From Clostridiaceae bacterium (GTDB taxonomy: Bacteria; Bacillota; Clostridia; Saccharofermentanales; DTU023), in NCBI GenBank assembly GCA_012518795.1, contig JAAYRL010000054.1, forward strand, positions 33,834 to 97,833: DNA of 64,000 bases, read 5' to 3'. Under the pieces are notes generated by a model. That model was not told the origin of the DNA. It made no database searches and saw nothing but the letters and a program-made list of their open reading frames with translations. Positions 16,866 to 27,190 of this stretch are shown here, piece by piece; position 1 is the stretch's first letter, and every line of letters begins with the position of its first letter. The position numbers were made by a program, and so were the translations under genes.

Positions 16866-17372
16866 TTAATTTTTCCCACAACAATTTTTGTATTTTTTAC
16901 CGCTGCCGCATGGGCATGGTTCATTACGTCCGATTTTATCAACTCGAACAATTTTGCTTTGACGCCATTCATACAACATTTCTTGTTGTTTGCCGGGCTC
17001 GATAATATCATCCCACGCTTTTATGTTATATAACCAATCCGCTTTTGCTTCATGCATTGCAATAAACAACTTTTCAAAATCAATTTCGATTTTAATTTCG
17101 GTATCATCTTCAACTTTATTTAAATCCAACTCATTTTTCAGGCTTGAATTTATGCCTTCAAGAAATCCTGTGAAAATAATTGATTTTTTGCCAAAACCGA
17201 ATTCCTCTCTTAAATCAGTAAATGTCCCTTGCCATACTTTTTGCGGTTCAGCTAAAATAATTTCATAAGCTTTAGTTTCCAATTGATAATACAAGTCAAT
17301 TTCCGCCATGTTAAGCTGTTGGCTTTGCTGATCTTGGAACATAGCATTCCATTGTTCAAGATATGAACTCAT
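16866..17372 (-). CDS. SEC-C motif protein
   Basis: 168 aa. The C-terminus has the SecA-type zinc finger [13 protein letters not shown] (CxCx8CC, about 151-163). The N-terminal 140 residues are helical and not recognised. Such SEC-C proteins may bind zinc or ribosomes; the function of this one is unknown. RBS GGAAGG is about 8 nt upstream. It sits 56 nt after holA in the same direction. Confidence 0.88.
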   Translation of the reverse strand: MSSYLEQWNAMFQDQQSQQLNMAEIDLYYQLETKAYEIILAEPQKVWQGTFTDLREEFGFGKKSIIFTGFLEGINSSLKNELDLNKVEDDTEIKIEIDFEKLFIAMHEAKADWLYNIKAWDDIIEPGKQQEMLYEWRQSKIVRVDKIGRNEPCPCGSGKKYKNCCGKN

Positions 17373-17428
17373 TGTCTTATTCCTTCCGTAATTAATTTAT
17401 TTTCAAACATTTTATATTTTAACTACTA

Positions 17429-18490
17429 TTAACGAACTTTGCTAGCAAAAGTTAAACTTGCTTCAATTAATAGTGTTTCAAAAGACAGACGATCTGTCAT
17501 ATGACCACGTTTGACTTTCCAATCGGATTCAAAGGCTAATCGATAAAAAAGCTCCAACTTTTCCAACGACATATTCCTTGCCTGTTTTAGCAATCTGCGG
17601 GCTACAAAAGGATATACTCCGATTTGCTTGATTAAGAGTCGCTCATCACCTAATTCCTTAGCACAGATTAATTGTTTGATATGGCGAGCAAACATAAATC
17701 TGATCAAAGGCAGAGGTTCTTTTAAGATTAATAACGTATCCAACAATTTTAAAGCCTTTTCGGTTTGACCTGCCGAAATGGCATCAGTCAAATCAAAAAC
17801 CGTACCTCTAATATCCGATTTGCAAACCAGATTAATCGTATCTAAATCAATTCCCGCCAATCCGGCATACTCCGCATATAACATTGCTTTATTGAACTCT
17901 TGTTCAAGTTGAGTCATATCGGATTCACAACGGTCAATTAAATTGTCTGCAGCCTCAACTGTTAAACCTAATTTTTTTTGTTGAGCTTTAGCTTGAAGCC
18001 AACGTCGCAAAACACCGATTTCTTCTCGCCCGATTTCGACTTGAACTCCACCTGCCTCAAACCAGCTTTGGAGTTTTTTCTTGAGCCTTCCATCAACAGT
18101 ATCTTCATGTAAAATTAGACAGCTGCCTGAATTCAACAAAGTAAAAATCTGACTTAACTCTTCCTGATATTTCTTATGAATTTCCGCCTGTCCTTGAGCC
18201 GCTCGTGCAAAAATCCCCGTCTTTTCAAGTAAGATCACTTTACGCTCAGACATAAATGCCGGAGTCTGTAATTCTTGTTTAACACGTTCAATATCTTCAG
18301 AAGACAATTTGGATCCGATTTTTATTTTGACTAAATCAATATCTTGCATTTGTGGTTCAACAAATCTTTTACAAATTAAATCTATGATCTGTTTAATTAA
18401 AAATATTTCTTCACCATAAATCAGATAGCCGTTATGCCAGATATCTTGGTCAATCTCTTTTTTTATTGTTCTAAAATTGTATTTTGTCAT
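17429..18490 (-). CDS. holA: DNA polymerase III delta subunit
   Basis: Clamp-loader delta subunit, which opens the beta sliding clamp. 353 aa, with the family's N-terminal NGYLIYGEEIFLIKQ box (about 20-34), the AAA+-like core without Walker motifs, and the C-terminal helical collar region ending in KRGHMTDRLSFETLLIEA. The order comEC-holA is common in Firmicutes. It begins 8 nt after the comEC stop, suggesting coupling. The RBS is weak (AAAGAAAAA). Confidence 0.93.
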   Translation of the reverse strand: MTKYNFRTIKKEIDQDIWHNGYLIYGEEIFLIKQIIDLICKRFVEPQMQDIDLVKIKIGSKLSSEDIERVKQELQTPAFMSERKVILLEKTGIFARAAQGQAEIHKKYQEELSQIFTLLNSGSCLILHEDTVDGRLKKKLQSWFEAGGVQVEIGREEIGVLRRWLQAKAQQKKLGLTVEAADNLIDRCESDMTQLEQEFNKAMLYAEYAGLAGIDLDTINLVCKSDIRGTVFDLTDAISAGQTEKALKLLDTLLILKEPLPLIRFMFARHIKQLICAKELGDERLLIKQIGVYPFVARRLLKQARNMSLEKLELFYRLAFESDWKVKRGHMTDRLSFETLLIEASLTFASKVR

Positions 18491-18498
18491 TTTTTCTT

Positions 18499-20958
18499 TT
18501 ATTCAACATATGTCGCCAGATGCCATTGGTTATCTATCAATTCTAACATAATAGCACCATTCAAATCTGTACGTTTAATCTCAATATCATATTGTATCAA
18601 TCTCTCCAATAATTCCGGGGCCGGATGGCCATAATAGTTATTTCCCACAGAAATAACCGCCAATTCAGGATCAACAGCATGCAAAAACTTTTCAGAAGTA
18701 GAATATTTTGAACCGTGATGTGCAACTTTAAGAATATCTATTCCGGCAAATTGATATTCGGATATTAACTTTTGCTCATTTGTATTACTTAGATCGCCGG
18801 TAAACATCAAATTTAAACCCGCAATCTCCAAAACAAAGCATAAACTGTAGTCATTTTGATTTTGTGTATTTCTCGTTAATTGCGGAGCAGGTGATAAAAT
18901 TTCAAGTTTATCGATTAAAGGTTCAAGTGACAAAATATCCGACTGTTTGACTGTTTGATATTTTACACCATTTGCATCACATTTATCACATAAGGTTTGT
19001 TTGTTAATCGTATTCGCGTTGTTATTTCCTATGTAAACATTCTTTTCGCTCTCGGCATAATTGGTTTTAATGCTCCCGGTGCAGTTCGAATCCGGAAAAA
19101 CAATCTTTTCAATTCGCCTTAATTCAAGCAAATCAACAATTCCCCCATAATGATCTGAATCAAGATGACTGATAATAGCATAATCAATCTTCGTAATTCC
19201 GAAATAATTCAGTGCAGGAAGAATTGTCCGATAGCCTTGTCCGGGAATTCCTCCATCAATCAAAATACAATTTCGCTCAGGTGAAATTATCAGGCAGCAA
19301 TCACCTTGCCCAACATCCAAAAAACATATTTGCCAATTTAATTGTGGTCGTAAAATATTAAAAAGTAATAATATCATCAAAATAAAACCGGGTAAGTATG
19401 TTTTGAATGTTAAAGATAACCTCTGTTTTTCAGTCAAAAGATTACTTAAAAAACTTCCTATAATTAAGCCTATACTTAATATTAACAATCCGAGTATTAA
19501 CCAAGTCAGCAATGAGTTATTATTATTTTGTAATTGCAACCAAAAATCTGCCCGAGCAAACCGCGAAAATATCTGCAATGCACTATTAAGCAGCCAATGC
19601 AAAAAATCAAATATTCTCCTGCTTAATTGTTCTGTCAACCTAAAATCTAAAAATATAATGTTCTTAATTAATTTGAGAAACAAAAACATATAAAAACTGA
19701 ACAAGCCTGTTAAATAAAAGAATGTTAAAGGAAAATTCAACAGTCCGCTGACTAATATCACTCCGATTTGCCAAATACCGAAATTTTTTATTAAAAAAGG
19801 TAAAATAATAATTTGTACCAAAAAGGACAAAAACATACTTTGAAGAAATTTTGATTTTTGCATGATATTAATTTTCTTTAAATATGGCAAATAATAATAA
19901 ATTGCCAAGCTGGAAATAAAACTGAGTTGGAAATTAACCTGAAAAATCAACCAAGGGTTTATTAACAAAAAAAGTTGCATAATGAATAACAATATGTTTT
20001 TTCGTGAAACATCCAAACCAAGATATTTTGTGATCAGCATAAAAGTATAGATCAGACTTGCTCTAATCAAGCCAATCGGATAAGCACAAAGCCAATTGTA
20101 GAACAATATTAAAGGTAATAATAAAAATTGAATTTTCAAATTCCGTTTTTTAAAATTAAAGCCTTCCAGCAAAGGCATTAAAAATAAATCAAAGTGAAAT
20201 CCTGAAACAGCTAGTAAATGGCTCAATCCAAGATTGCGAAAATCTTGTTTGAGATCAGGACTTAGGTTTTCAGTTCGGCCGAAACATAAACTAAGTATAA
20301 AATCTACTGTTCTCGGGTCAAAACTTGATCCAATATAATTTTGAAAACCGGTTAATAATTTGTTTCTATCTAAAATCGGCATTCTGACAGTAACTTGTTG
20401 AATTGAAGTATATTTGTCTTTTAAATCTAAAACAGCATAACAGTTATAATTTGCTAAATATTCTTTTTGATTGAAACCTCCCGGATTTCTGACTCTTTGT
20501 GGTACTTTCGGTCGGAAATAACCGCAAATTTTCTGCCAATATCTCTGTTCTCCCTCTACCCAAAGTGCAAGCCTTGCACCATTCTTGCTTTGGTAAATTT
20601 TAAATTCTCGTTCTTCATTTGTTTGAAAAAGAGTATTTTGTGCGGTAAGTTCCAAATAAACTGTATCTCCAATATACTGTTCGATTGCTTTCGCTTGATA
20701 TCTGACATACAAAACACGCCATATTTGGATCAACATTATCGATAACAGTCCAAAATAGAAAAAGCGATTTTTCTTCGATATAAATGAATAAGCAAAAACC
20801 ATGAGAATCAAGCAGAAAAAAATCACAATTAAACAAATAGAAAAATGATCACGTGCTAAATAAGTGATTAAACATAGCAAAAAGCAACCCGATTTCAAAC
20901 CATACCTTTCGGCATTAAAAAGCAAAGCAATTATTCTTTGTTGGAATAATAATTTCAT
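18499..20958 (-). CDS. comEC: ComEC/Rec2 DNA-uptake channel
   Basis: About 819 aa. Channel through which single-stranded DNA crosses the membrane during natural transformation. The N-terminal region has several membrane helices and an OB-fold-like loop. The central ComEC core has the LSHLLAVSGFHFDL signature and about eight helices. The C-terminal metallo-beta-lactamase-like domain has LDVGQGDCC (about 547) and HLDSDHYGG (about 597), which supply metal ligands of the presumed nuclease. All three parts are intact. The frame also opens at a TTG (20976), but neither start has a strong RBS; ATG 20958 is chosen. No comEA is adjacent. Confidence 0.92.
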   Translation of the reverse strand: MKLLFQQRIIALLFNAERYGLKSGCFLLCLITYLARDHFSICLIVIFFCLILMVFAYSFISKKNRFFYFGLLSIMLIQIWRVLYVRYQAKAIEQYIGDTVYLELTAQNTLFQTNEEREFKIYQSKNGARLALWVEGEQRYWQKICGYFRPKVPQRVRNPGGFNQKEYLANYNCYAVLDLKDKYTSIQQVTVRMPILDRNKLLTGFQNYIGSSFDPRTVDFILSLCFGRTENLSPDLKQDFRNLGLSHLLAVSGFHFDLFLMPLLEGFNFKKRNLKIQFLLLPLILFYNWLCAYPIGLIRASLIYTFMLITKYLGLDVSRKNILLFIMQLFLLINPWLIFQVNFQLSFISSLAIYYYLPYLKKINIMQKSKFLQSMFLSFLVQIIILPFLIKNFGIWQIGVILVSGLLNFPLTFFYLTGLFSFYMFLFLKLIKNIIFLDFRLTEQLSRRIFDFLHWLLNSALQIFSRFARADFWLQLQNNNNSLLTWLILGLLILSIGLIIGSFLSNLLTEKQRLSLTFKTYLPGFILMILLLFNILRPQLNWQICFLDVGQGDCCLIISPERNCILIDGGIPGQGYRTILPALNYFGITKIDYAIISHLDSDHYGGIVDLLELRRIEKIVFPDSNCTGSIKTNYAESEKNVYIGNNNANTINKQTLCDKCDANGVKYQTVKQSDILSLEPLIDKLEILSPAPQLTRNTQNQNDYSLCFVLEIAGLNLMFTGDLSNTNEQKLISEYQFAGIDILKVAHHGSKYSTSEKFLHAVDPELAVISVGNNYYGHPAPELLERLIQYDIEIKRTDLNGAIMLELIDNQWHLATYVE

Positions 20959-21029
20959 AACAATATTATCCGACAAAGAAATTTTGCCAAGGCGACTTTT
21001 TTTGGTAAACAGTAATAATTTTTAGAAAA

Positions 21030-21623
21030 TCAGATGATCGTTTGAATTGCTGATTTTAAATTGTCCAGACCCTGTTTTTTGATTGCCGAGGTAACGATCG
21101 GTTGAAATGATTCTGTCATTTCGGGTGGTAAACTTTGTTTAATTAAATTAATTTGAGGTTTAATCTGACTACGTTTCAATTTATCTGCTTTTGTCAGAAC
21201 AACAACATAGGGTATTCCCGAATAATTAATCCATTCGAGCATTAACAAATCCTCACGACTTGGCTTATGCCGAATATCTATTAACTGAATAATCAGATTG
21301 ATATTTGTTTCAGAATTAAGATATTTATTGGTCAAATCAGAAAATTTTTCTTTCTCAGTATGTGAAGCTTTTGCATAACCATAACCCGGTAAGTCTACTA
21401 AATAAAATTTTTCATCTATTAAATAAAATATAACTTGTCTGGTTTTGCCGGGACTGCTGCTCGTACGTGCTAAATTTTTGTTATTACATAAAGAGTTGAT
21501 CAAAGTAGATTTCCCAACATTTGATTTTCCGGAAATTACAATTTGAGACAAATTATTTTGTGGAAACTGTTCAACAAATCCTGCCACTTGTGCTAATTTT
21601 GCATTTTGAAAATTTATCTTCAT
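21030..21623 (-). CDS. engB: Ribosome-biogenesis GTPase EngB/YsxC
   Basis: TrmE-Era-EngA-EngB-class GTPase needed for large-subunit assembly. About 198 aa, typical. G1 is GKSNVGKST, G3 DLPGYG, G4 TKAD and G5 SAIKKQG, and the family's RTSSSPGKTRQ switch I region is intact. The ATG at 21623 lies about 10 nt after AGGG; the frame extends to 21647 but those codons are atypical. It is transcribed 71 bp upstream of comEC in the same direction. Confidence 0.95.
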   Translation of the reverse strand: MKINFQNAKLAQVAGFVEQFPQNNLSQIVISGKSNVGKSTLINSLCNNKNLARTSSSPGKTRQVIFYLIDEKFYLVDLPGYGYAKASHTEKEKFSDLTNKYLNSETNINLIIQLIDIRHKPSREDLLMLEWINYSGIPYVVVLTKADKLKRSQIKPQINLIKQSLPPEMTESFQPIVTSAIKKQGLDNLKSAIQTII

Positions 21624-21753
21624 ATTTTTGTATCCCTTCATGAACATTGATATAATATATTTAAATACTTAAGATAACAAGTAAGAATATCCGTTGAAAT
21701 GGCTTTGGCTGTTTGGTGCCTCAAAGCACAAACTAATTTTTGCATAGGTAGAT

Positions 21754-23019
21754 ATGCCGAATATTTTATCTGAACCAGAACATGTATTACGTTCCGAGGC
21801 ATTAGTGCTTCGGAATTACGATGAAAGAATTCTTCAACCTATAGGCCCTGTCGGAATTATAGCTCATCAGTTGGAACCGTCCTTTTCCGATGCAGTTAAT
21901 TTTCACTTATGTAATCGTCGTGCATTAACAATTGCAAAATATCCCGAACAAAATCAACTTGCAGGTTATTATAGACCAGAATATCGCATTTCGGTGAATT
22001 TAAAACGTTTTAATTCAGGTGAAGGTCAAGCTTCTATTTTAGACACTGTTCGCGGACATGATCTGTTTATTATTACTGATGTTTTGAATTACGGTCAAAC
22101 TTATATCAGGTATAATCAAGAGGTTTCAATTAGTCCTGATGAACATTTTGAGGATTTATGCAGATTGATCTCTGCAGCGCACGGTGTTTCAAAACGAACC
22201 AACGTTGTCATGCCATACCTTTATCAAGGCAGGCGATACAGACGAGAATCAAGAGAATCTTTAGATTGTGCCGTCATGTTAAAACGTCTTTTCGAATTGG
22301 GTATATCTAACTTTATTACATTCGATGCACATGATGAGCGAATTGCTAACGCAGTCCCACGTCATAATTTTGAATCTGCAGCAACTTCATTTCAATTAAT
22401 TGAAGCTTTACTCAGCGAATGTCCTGATCTGCAACTTGATAAAGATCATTTTATGGTTATTAGTGCAGATGAAGCTTCAATTAGTCGTTGTATTTATTAT
22501 GCTTCTGTCTTGCGCGTGCCGCTCGGTATCTTTTATCGCAAATACGATCCCAGATTGTTAGATAAAAGTGAATATACTTTGCATAAACTCAAAAGATCGG
22601 CCGAAAAGAAATTTCTCGGTGATAATATTTCGGGAAAAGATGTTTTAATAGTCGATGATATGATTGACTCCGGTAAAACTGCCTTGGAATGTGCTGAAAA
22701 ACTCAAAGATCAAGATGCCAGAAGAGTATTCATAGCGGTATCTTTTGCTCAATTTTCCGAAGGTATTGACAAATTTAATGAAGCCTATGATAACGGTTTA
22801 ATTCATAGGATATTTGCTACAAATCTTATTTATAGACCACCCGAACTGCTGGAGACTGAATGGTTTTGCGACGTTAACCTGGCAAAATATTTAGCATTAT
22901 TGATTGACGGCATTAATCATGATGCTTCACTTTCTAAATTAATTAATCCGACCGAAAGGATTCATTCTTTATTGAACTCATTTAACTCACTTAAAGGAGA
23001 TGAAAATGGCCAAAACTAA
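21754..23019 (+). CDS. Long-form ribose-phosphate pyrophosphokinase, paralogue A
   Basis: 421 aa. Related to PRPP synthetase, which makes phosphoribosyl pyrophosphate from ATP and ribose 5-phosphate. It keeps the GEGQ and VRGHDLFII boxes, the catalytic-histidine region FDAHDERIANAVP, and a good PRPP/ribose-5-phosphate loop VDDMIDSGKT (about 300-309). However, the catalytic flexible loop, KRR in standard enzymes, reads RKYD at about 260. It is about 100 residues longer than the bacterial standard (about 315). It overlaps the following paralogue by 14 nt, so the pair is co-translated. Confidence 0.85.
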   Translation: MPNILSEPEHVLRSEALVLRNYDERILQPIGPVGIIAHQLEPSFSDAVNFHLCNRRALTIAKYPEQNQLAGYYRPEYRISVNLKRFNSGEGQASILDTVRGHDLFIITDVLNYGQTYIRYNQEVSISPDEHFEDLCRLISAAHGVSKRTNVVMPYLYQGRRYRRESRESLDCAVMLKRLFELGISNFITFDAHDERIANAVPRHNFESAATSFQLIEALLSECPDLQLDKDHFMVISADEASISRCIYYASVLRVPLGIFYRKYDPRLLDKSEYTLHKLKRSAEKKFLGDNISGKDVLIVDDMIDSGKTALECAEKLKDQDARRVFIAVSFAQFSEGIDKFNEAYDNGLIHRIFATNLIYRPPELLETEWFCDVNLAKYLALLIDGINHDASLSKLINPTERIHSLLNSFNSLKGDENGQN

Positions 23020-24226
23020 ACGAGCAATCGATCGCGATTACAGAAATTATTACCGTTACGATCAATATGGGGATAATCCTATGCCTTCCCACGGACCGGT
23101 AGGTATTATTTCTCTAACCGGAGCAAAGGAATTTGGCGACCAAGTTAATAAGCATTTGGTTAAGAGGCGCCATGAGTATCTGGATCAAGTTTCCGACGAT
23201 ATCAGCAATACCGGTTTCCTACGCGATGACTATAATATTCCTGCTGAAGCTATCCGTTTTTCTACAGGAGAGGGTAAAGGCGTAATCGGTCGAACTATTC
23301 GTGGCCATGACCTTTTTATTATCTGCGATGTAACAAATTATAGTTGTACATATAAAATGCGCGGTTTAATCAATCATTTCAGTCCGGACGATCATTATCA
23401 AGATCTAAAAAGAATTATTCTTGCAGCTTCCGGTAAAGCTCGCAGAATTAATGTAATAATGCCTTTCTTATATGAAGGAAGACAACATCGCAGAAATTCC
23501 AGAGAATCACTTGATTGTGCATATATGTTGGAAGATATTTTCGATCTGGGAATCAGCAATTTCATTACTTTTGATGCACATGACGATAGAGTTGCCAATG
23601 CCGTACCTACTTCCAGTTTTGAATCTATTCCTTCAACTTATCAGATTTTGAAAGCCTTAATTAAATCTGTACCGGATATTGTAATTAATCCGGAATCAAT
23701 GATGATTATTAGCCCGGATGAAGGTGCTATCCAACGTTCAATGTATTTTGCATCAATGCTCGGATTGCCACTCGGAACTTTCTACAAAAGACGAGATTAT
23801 TCTAATATTGTTAATGGGAGAAATCCAATTATTGCTCATGAATTCCTTGGCGAATCGGTCGAAGGCTATGATGTTTTAATAGTTGATGATATGCTTTCTT
23901 CCGGTGAATCTCTTTTAGATTTAGCAAAATCACTTAAGGAAAAAGGAGCAAAACGCATTTTTGCCGCAGTTACCTTTGCTCTGTTCGCAAATGGCATTGA
24001 TTCTTTTAATGAATATTATGAAAAGGGTCTAATAGATCGGGTTGTTGCTACTAATTTAATGTATGCACCGGAAGAAGTCCTCCAAGCTCCCTGGTTTATT
24101 TCCGCAGATATGACAAAATTCGTTGCTTTATTGATTGATGCCATAAATCATAATGCTTCAATGTCCAGCTTGATTTCACCCACCTCGAAGATTAACAAAC
24201 TTCTGAAAAAATTACAAAATAAGTAG
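23006..24226 (+). CDS. Long-form ribose-phosphate pyrophosphokinase, paralogue B
   Basis: 406 aa, clearly homologous to the preceding gene along its whole length (shared GHDLFII, MPFLYEGRQHRRNSRESLDC and FDAHDDRVANAVP regions). Here the KRRD catalytic loop is present (about 260), but the loop that binds the ribose phosphate reads VDDMLSSGES, losing the second conserved Asp and the Thr. The start is the second ATG of the frame, placed 6 nt after AAAGGAG; that RBS is inside the end of paralogue A. The two genes differ in opposite halves of the active site. Separate enzymes or a mixed oligomer are both possible. Confidence 0.85.
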   Translation: MAKTKRAIDRDYRNYYRYDQYGDNPMPSHGPVGIISLTGAKEFGDQVNKHLVKRRHEYLDQVSDDISNTGFLRDDYNIPAEAIRFSTGEGKGVIGRTIRGHDLFIICDVTNYSCTYKMRGLINHFSPDDHYQDLKRIILAASGKARRINVIMPFLYEGRQHRRNSRESLDCAYMLEDIFDLGISNFITFDAHDDRVANAVPTSSFESIPSTYQILKALIKSVPDIVINPESMMIISPDEGAIQRSMYFASMLGLPLGTFYKRRDYSNIVNGRNPIIAHEFLGESVEGYDVLIVDDMLSSGESLLDLAKSLKEKGAKRIFAAVTFALFANGIDSFNEYYEKGLIDRVVATNLMYAPEEVLQAPWFISADMTKFVALLIDAINHNASMSSLISPTSKINKLLKKLQNK

Positions 24227-24291
24227 CTGCTTAAAAATTGATAATGATTCAGCATAATTTATTTATCAGTATAAAACGATTGAGAAAATAC

Positions 24292-24573
24292 TTATTCTAT
24301 ATCTGAATCATGATTTGAGTTGCGCTTAATTAAAAACCAAGTCCAACTTGCTACCATAATAATAACTAATTCAATACCCGTGATTAAGGCAAATTTTTCT
24401 AAATCATTTGTTGCGAGTAATGTATTAAGAGTTAAGATTAAAGTTATCAGCAATACAATGGAAATAAATCGACCGATAATGTTATAGCGCAAAAATGCCA
24501 ACATTGCATGAAATCTTGTTGTTCCTTGTGCTGCATCGCTCTTTTTCTGTGTTTTTTCCTTAATTTTTCTCAT
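24292..24573 (-). CDS. Small two-helix membrane protein
   Basis: 93 residues. A basic, polar N-terminus (about 1-30) is followed by two hydrophobic segments (about 33-52 and 62-83) and a short acidic tail. The family is not recognised. A GGA...GAG purine stretch precedes the ATG. It lies 119 bp downstream of rqcH on the same strand and converges with the PRPP-synthetase pair. Function unknown. Confidence 0.6.
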   Translation of the reverse strand: MRKIKEKTQKKSDAAQGTTRFHAMLAFLRYNIIGRFISIVLLITLILTLNTLLATNDLEKFALITGIELVIIMVASWTWFLIKRNSNHDSDIE

Positions 24574-24695
24574 CAAATTTCTCTTTTCCTAAAACTATAT
24601 TAAAAGTATTATTTTTATTAAATATATCATTTGTTAACTGCAATTTAACTTTAAATATTATTAGGCATATCCTGTAAATCAAATTGCATGATTTC

Positions 24696-26585
24696 TTAGC
24701 TCTCAACAGTTTCGTTGGGTAGTTTTGGAGACACATAATATGTCTGATGTTGATTATATATAACCATACCCGGTTTTGCACCTTTAGGTTTTCTGACATA
24801 TTTTGCTAAACAACTGTCAACTGCAACTTTTCCACCATGATTTGTTTTGACCTGATTGGCTTCTGAATACCAAGCAGCAATCTGTGCAGCTTGTTTGATA
24901 TGTTGCGGTTCTGCCATGTAGCCATCTTGTACCGTCAAAATAACATGGGTACCGGTTAAATCCTTAACATGAAACCACAAGTCATCTGCAGCAGCTTTGC
25001 GCAAAGTAAGCTGATCATTCTGAATGTTATTACGCCCGGCATATACTGTTATCCCTTCGGCCAATTCAAATTTACGAGGTGGTAAAGATTTCTCACTCTT
25101 CGCTTTTTTCTTGGTTTTTTGCTTGTTTTTTTGATAATATTTTTTGCGCTTACCCGGTTTTCCCGGATTTAAACGATTTTTCAGCAAATGCTGCTCAGGT
25201 TGAACCGCTTTCTTAACTGAACTCTGATTCTCAATCGGTTTTTCAAATAAATCTAATTCTATTTTTATCGCCTGTAAATCCTCTAATACTTCAGATCGCT
25301 CAAGTGCAGTATGTAAAGAATTCAGCCATAATAATTCTGCTTGATCCATTGCCAACAAGCGTTTAGCTGATTTATATTTAGCTTGTGCTTTGCGATATTT
25401 TTTAAAAAATATCTTCGCATTATCTGCCGGACTCAATTGAGGTTTCAATTGGATTTTTATCTTATTTTGTTCAGGATCAAAATAATCAATTAACTCCACT
25501 TCCGTTGCCTGATCTTGAACCAAATATAATTGTGAATTTAATAATTCTCCTAATCTCTGATATTGTTCAGCTTTTTGACCTTCAACAAAATCTCTTTGAT
25601 GAAAATCTAATTTTTTTTGAGTACGACTGATTGCTTGATTTAAATTACGCTCCAACTTTTGCTTAAATTGCTCATAAATTCTTTCCGCATCTTGTAATTT
25701 ATAAAAAACATCCATAGCAATTGATAAGCTTGACACTTTTTCCCGATAGGGTAATGACTTCAATTCAAATGCATGAAAATCGTAGGGCTTATGATCATTT
25801 TTATCAAAAAAATACAAAGTCGGTTGATCGGCATTTGCTCTGATCATTTCACATGTTTTATAGAACTTATCACTCAATTTCTGTTTTTGATTGCTCGACA
25901 GTTGATCTACATGTGAACGAAATTCAATTCCGGTTGCAGCGATAATTGAACTTACAAGCAACGGAGAAAATCCTTGCACATGATTTAAAATGACCTTATC
26001 TATCCTGCTTGCTTCTTGAGCATTTGCCAAAAAAGATAAAACCGCAGGTTTTTGTTCATAATAAAAATCCAAAGACTTTTTATTTTGTGTCGGTGGCAAT
26101 TGATAAGTCCTGGCCGGCATAACTTCACGCTTGCTGGAAATATCTTGATCTACATGAATCAATGCATCATGAATCTTTTGATCCTTATTCAAAAAAATAA
26201 TGTTGCTATATCTTCCCATAATTTCTGCAACCAAATATTTCTCATCAGGATCACCCAATTCATTTATGGTTGTAAATTTAAATTTGAATACTCTTTCATA
26301 ATCAGGTTGAATGATTTCTTTCAACCTTGCTCCAATCAAATACTTTCGCAACATCATACAAAAAGATGGCGGACTTTTGGGATTTTCAAGTTCGGCTGTT
26401 GTTAAATAAATCCGTGGTGAACTGGGATTTGCAGAAATTAACAGTCTTTTTTGTACCCGATTCACATAGAAAATCAACAAAATCGTAAAACGATTCGGCT
26501 GATAAATTCGATCAACTCTTGCATCCGCCAATTCATAATTTAATTCTTTGCATAAAAAATTTGAACTGACACCGTCTAAAGGCAT
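24696..26585 (-). CDS. rqcH: RqcH/NFACT ribosome-quality-control protein
   Basis: 629 aa. The bacterial Rqc2 homologue, which binds stalled 50S subunits and adds C-terminal alanine tails. NFACT-N begins [11 protein letters not shown] and continues to about 260, with central helix-hairpin-helix and coiled-coil regions (about 270-440). A lysine-rich linker (about 475-505) precedes the NFACT-R domain (about 515-610), with AGRNNIQNDQLT and DLWFHVKDLTGTHVIL. Such proteins were once annotated as fibronectin-binding. It overlaps the end of queH by 10 nt. Confidence 0.95.
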   Translation of the reverse strand: MPLDGVSSNFLCKELNYELADARVDRIYQPNRFTILLIFYVNRVQKRLLISANPSSPRIYLTTAELENPKSPPSFCMMLRKYLIGARLKEIIQPDYERVFKFKFTTINELGDPDEKYLVAEIMGRYSNIIFLNKDQKIHDALIHVDQDISSKREVMPARTYQLPPTQNKKSLDFYYEQKPAVLSFLANAQEASRIDKVILNHVQGFSPLLVSSIIAATGIEFRSHVDQLSSNQKQKLSDKFYKTCEMIRANADQPTLYFFDKNDHKPYDFHAFELKSLPYREKVSSLSIAMDVFYKLQDAERIYEQFKQKLERNLNQAISRTQKKLDFHQRDFVEGQKAEQYQRLGELLNSQLYLVQDQATEVELIDYFDPEQNKIKIQLKPQLSPADNAKIFFKKYRKAQAKYKSAKRLLAMDQAELLWLNSLHTALERSEVLEDLQAIKIELDLFEKPIENQSSVKKAVQPEQHLLKNRLNPGKPGKRKKYYQKNKQKTKKKAKSEKSLPPRKFELAEGITVYAGRNNIQNDQLTLRKAAADDLWFHVKDLTGTHVILTVQDGYMAEPQHIKQAAQIAAWYSEANQVKTNHGGKVAVDSCLAKYVRKPKGAKPGMVIYNQHQTYYVSPKLPNETVES

Positions 26586-27190
26586 ATTATCTTATTTTCT
26601 ATTAATTCTGTGCGAAGTTCTTGTGGTATAACATATTCCGCTTGATCTTTTTTTATTTTGGTTAAGAAATCTGAATCTTCTAAGGAAATCATACAACCAC
26701 AGTATTTTTGACGATAAAGCCCGTCTTCCCTTGCCATTTGCTGTCCTTTACGAAAACCTTCCGTAAAATCAGCTGCTAAAAAATCAATTGAATTTATTTC
26801 AGCTTGACGCTGACCTGCTTGATGAATTAATTTTTTATTCTGGTAAGGACTGACCAATAATGAAGTTGTGATAATATCAAAATCATTTTCACCGGCATAT
26901 TTGGCCACATTCTTCATGCGCGATTCATAACAATAAGTACATCTGGCCGGAGTCCTGCCTATCTGACACCAGGTTTCAGGTTCACAACCTTCTTCAACAA
27001 CAATCGGCAATTTACGCAATTCAGCTAAACGCAACGCTCCTTCCAAACGACGATACCATTCTTTTTCCGGTTGAATGTTCGGATTATAAAAATATAAAGT
27101 GAGATCATATTTTTCCATGCTCTTTAAAATTTCAATCGGATATTCACCGCATGGACCACAACATAGATGTAAAAGCATTTTCTTAGGCAT
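26576..27190 (-). CDS. queH: Epoxyqueuosine reductase QueH
   Basis: 204 aa. QueH performs the last step of queuosine synthesis in tRNA, reducing epoxyqueuosine, without the cobalamin used by QueG. The vicinal cysteine motif [11 protein letters not shown] (about 8-18), the CTYCYESR motif and the CGCM motif near the end provide the iron-sulphur and catalytic cysteines. It overlaps ruvB by 8 nt and rqcH by 10 nt. Other queuosine genes are not in the window. Confidence 0.93.
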   Translation of the reverse strand: MPKKMLLHLCCGPCGEYPIEILKSMEKYDLTLYFYNPNIQPEKEWYRRLEGALRLAELRKLPIVVEEGCEPETWCQIGRTPARCTYCYESRMKNVAKYAGENDFDIITTSLLVSPYQNKKLIHQAGQRQAEINSIDFLAADFTEGFRKGQQMAREDGLYRQKYCGCMISLEDSDFLTKIKKDQAEYVIPQELRTELIENKIICL

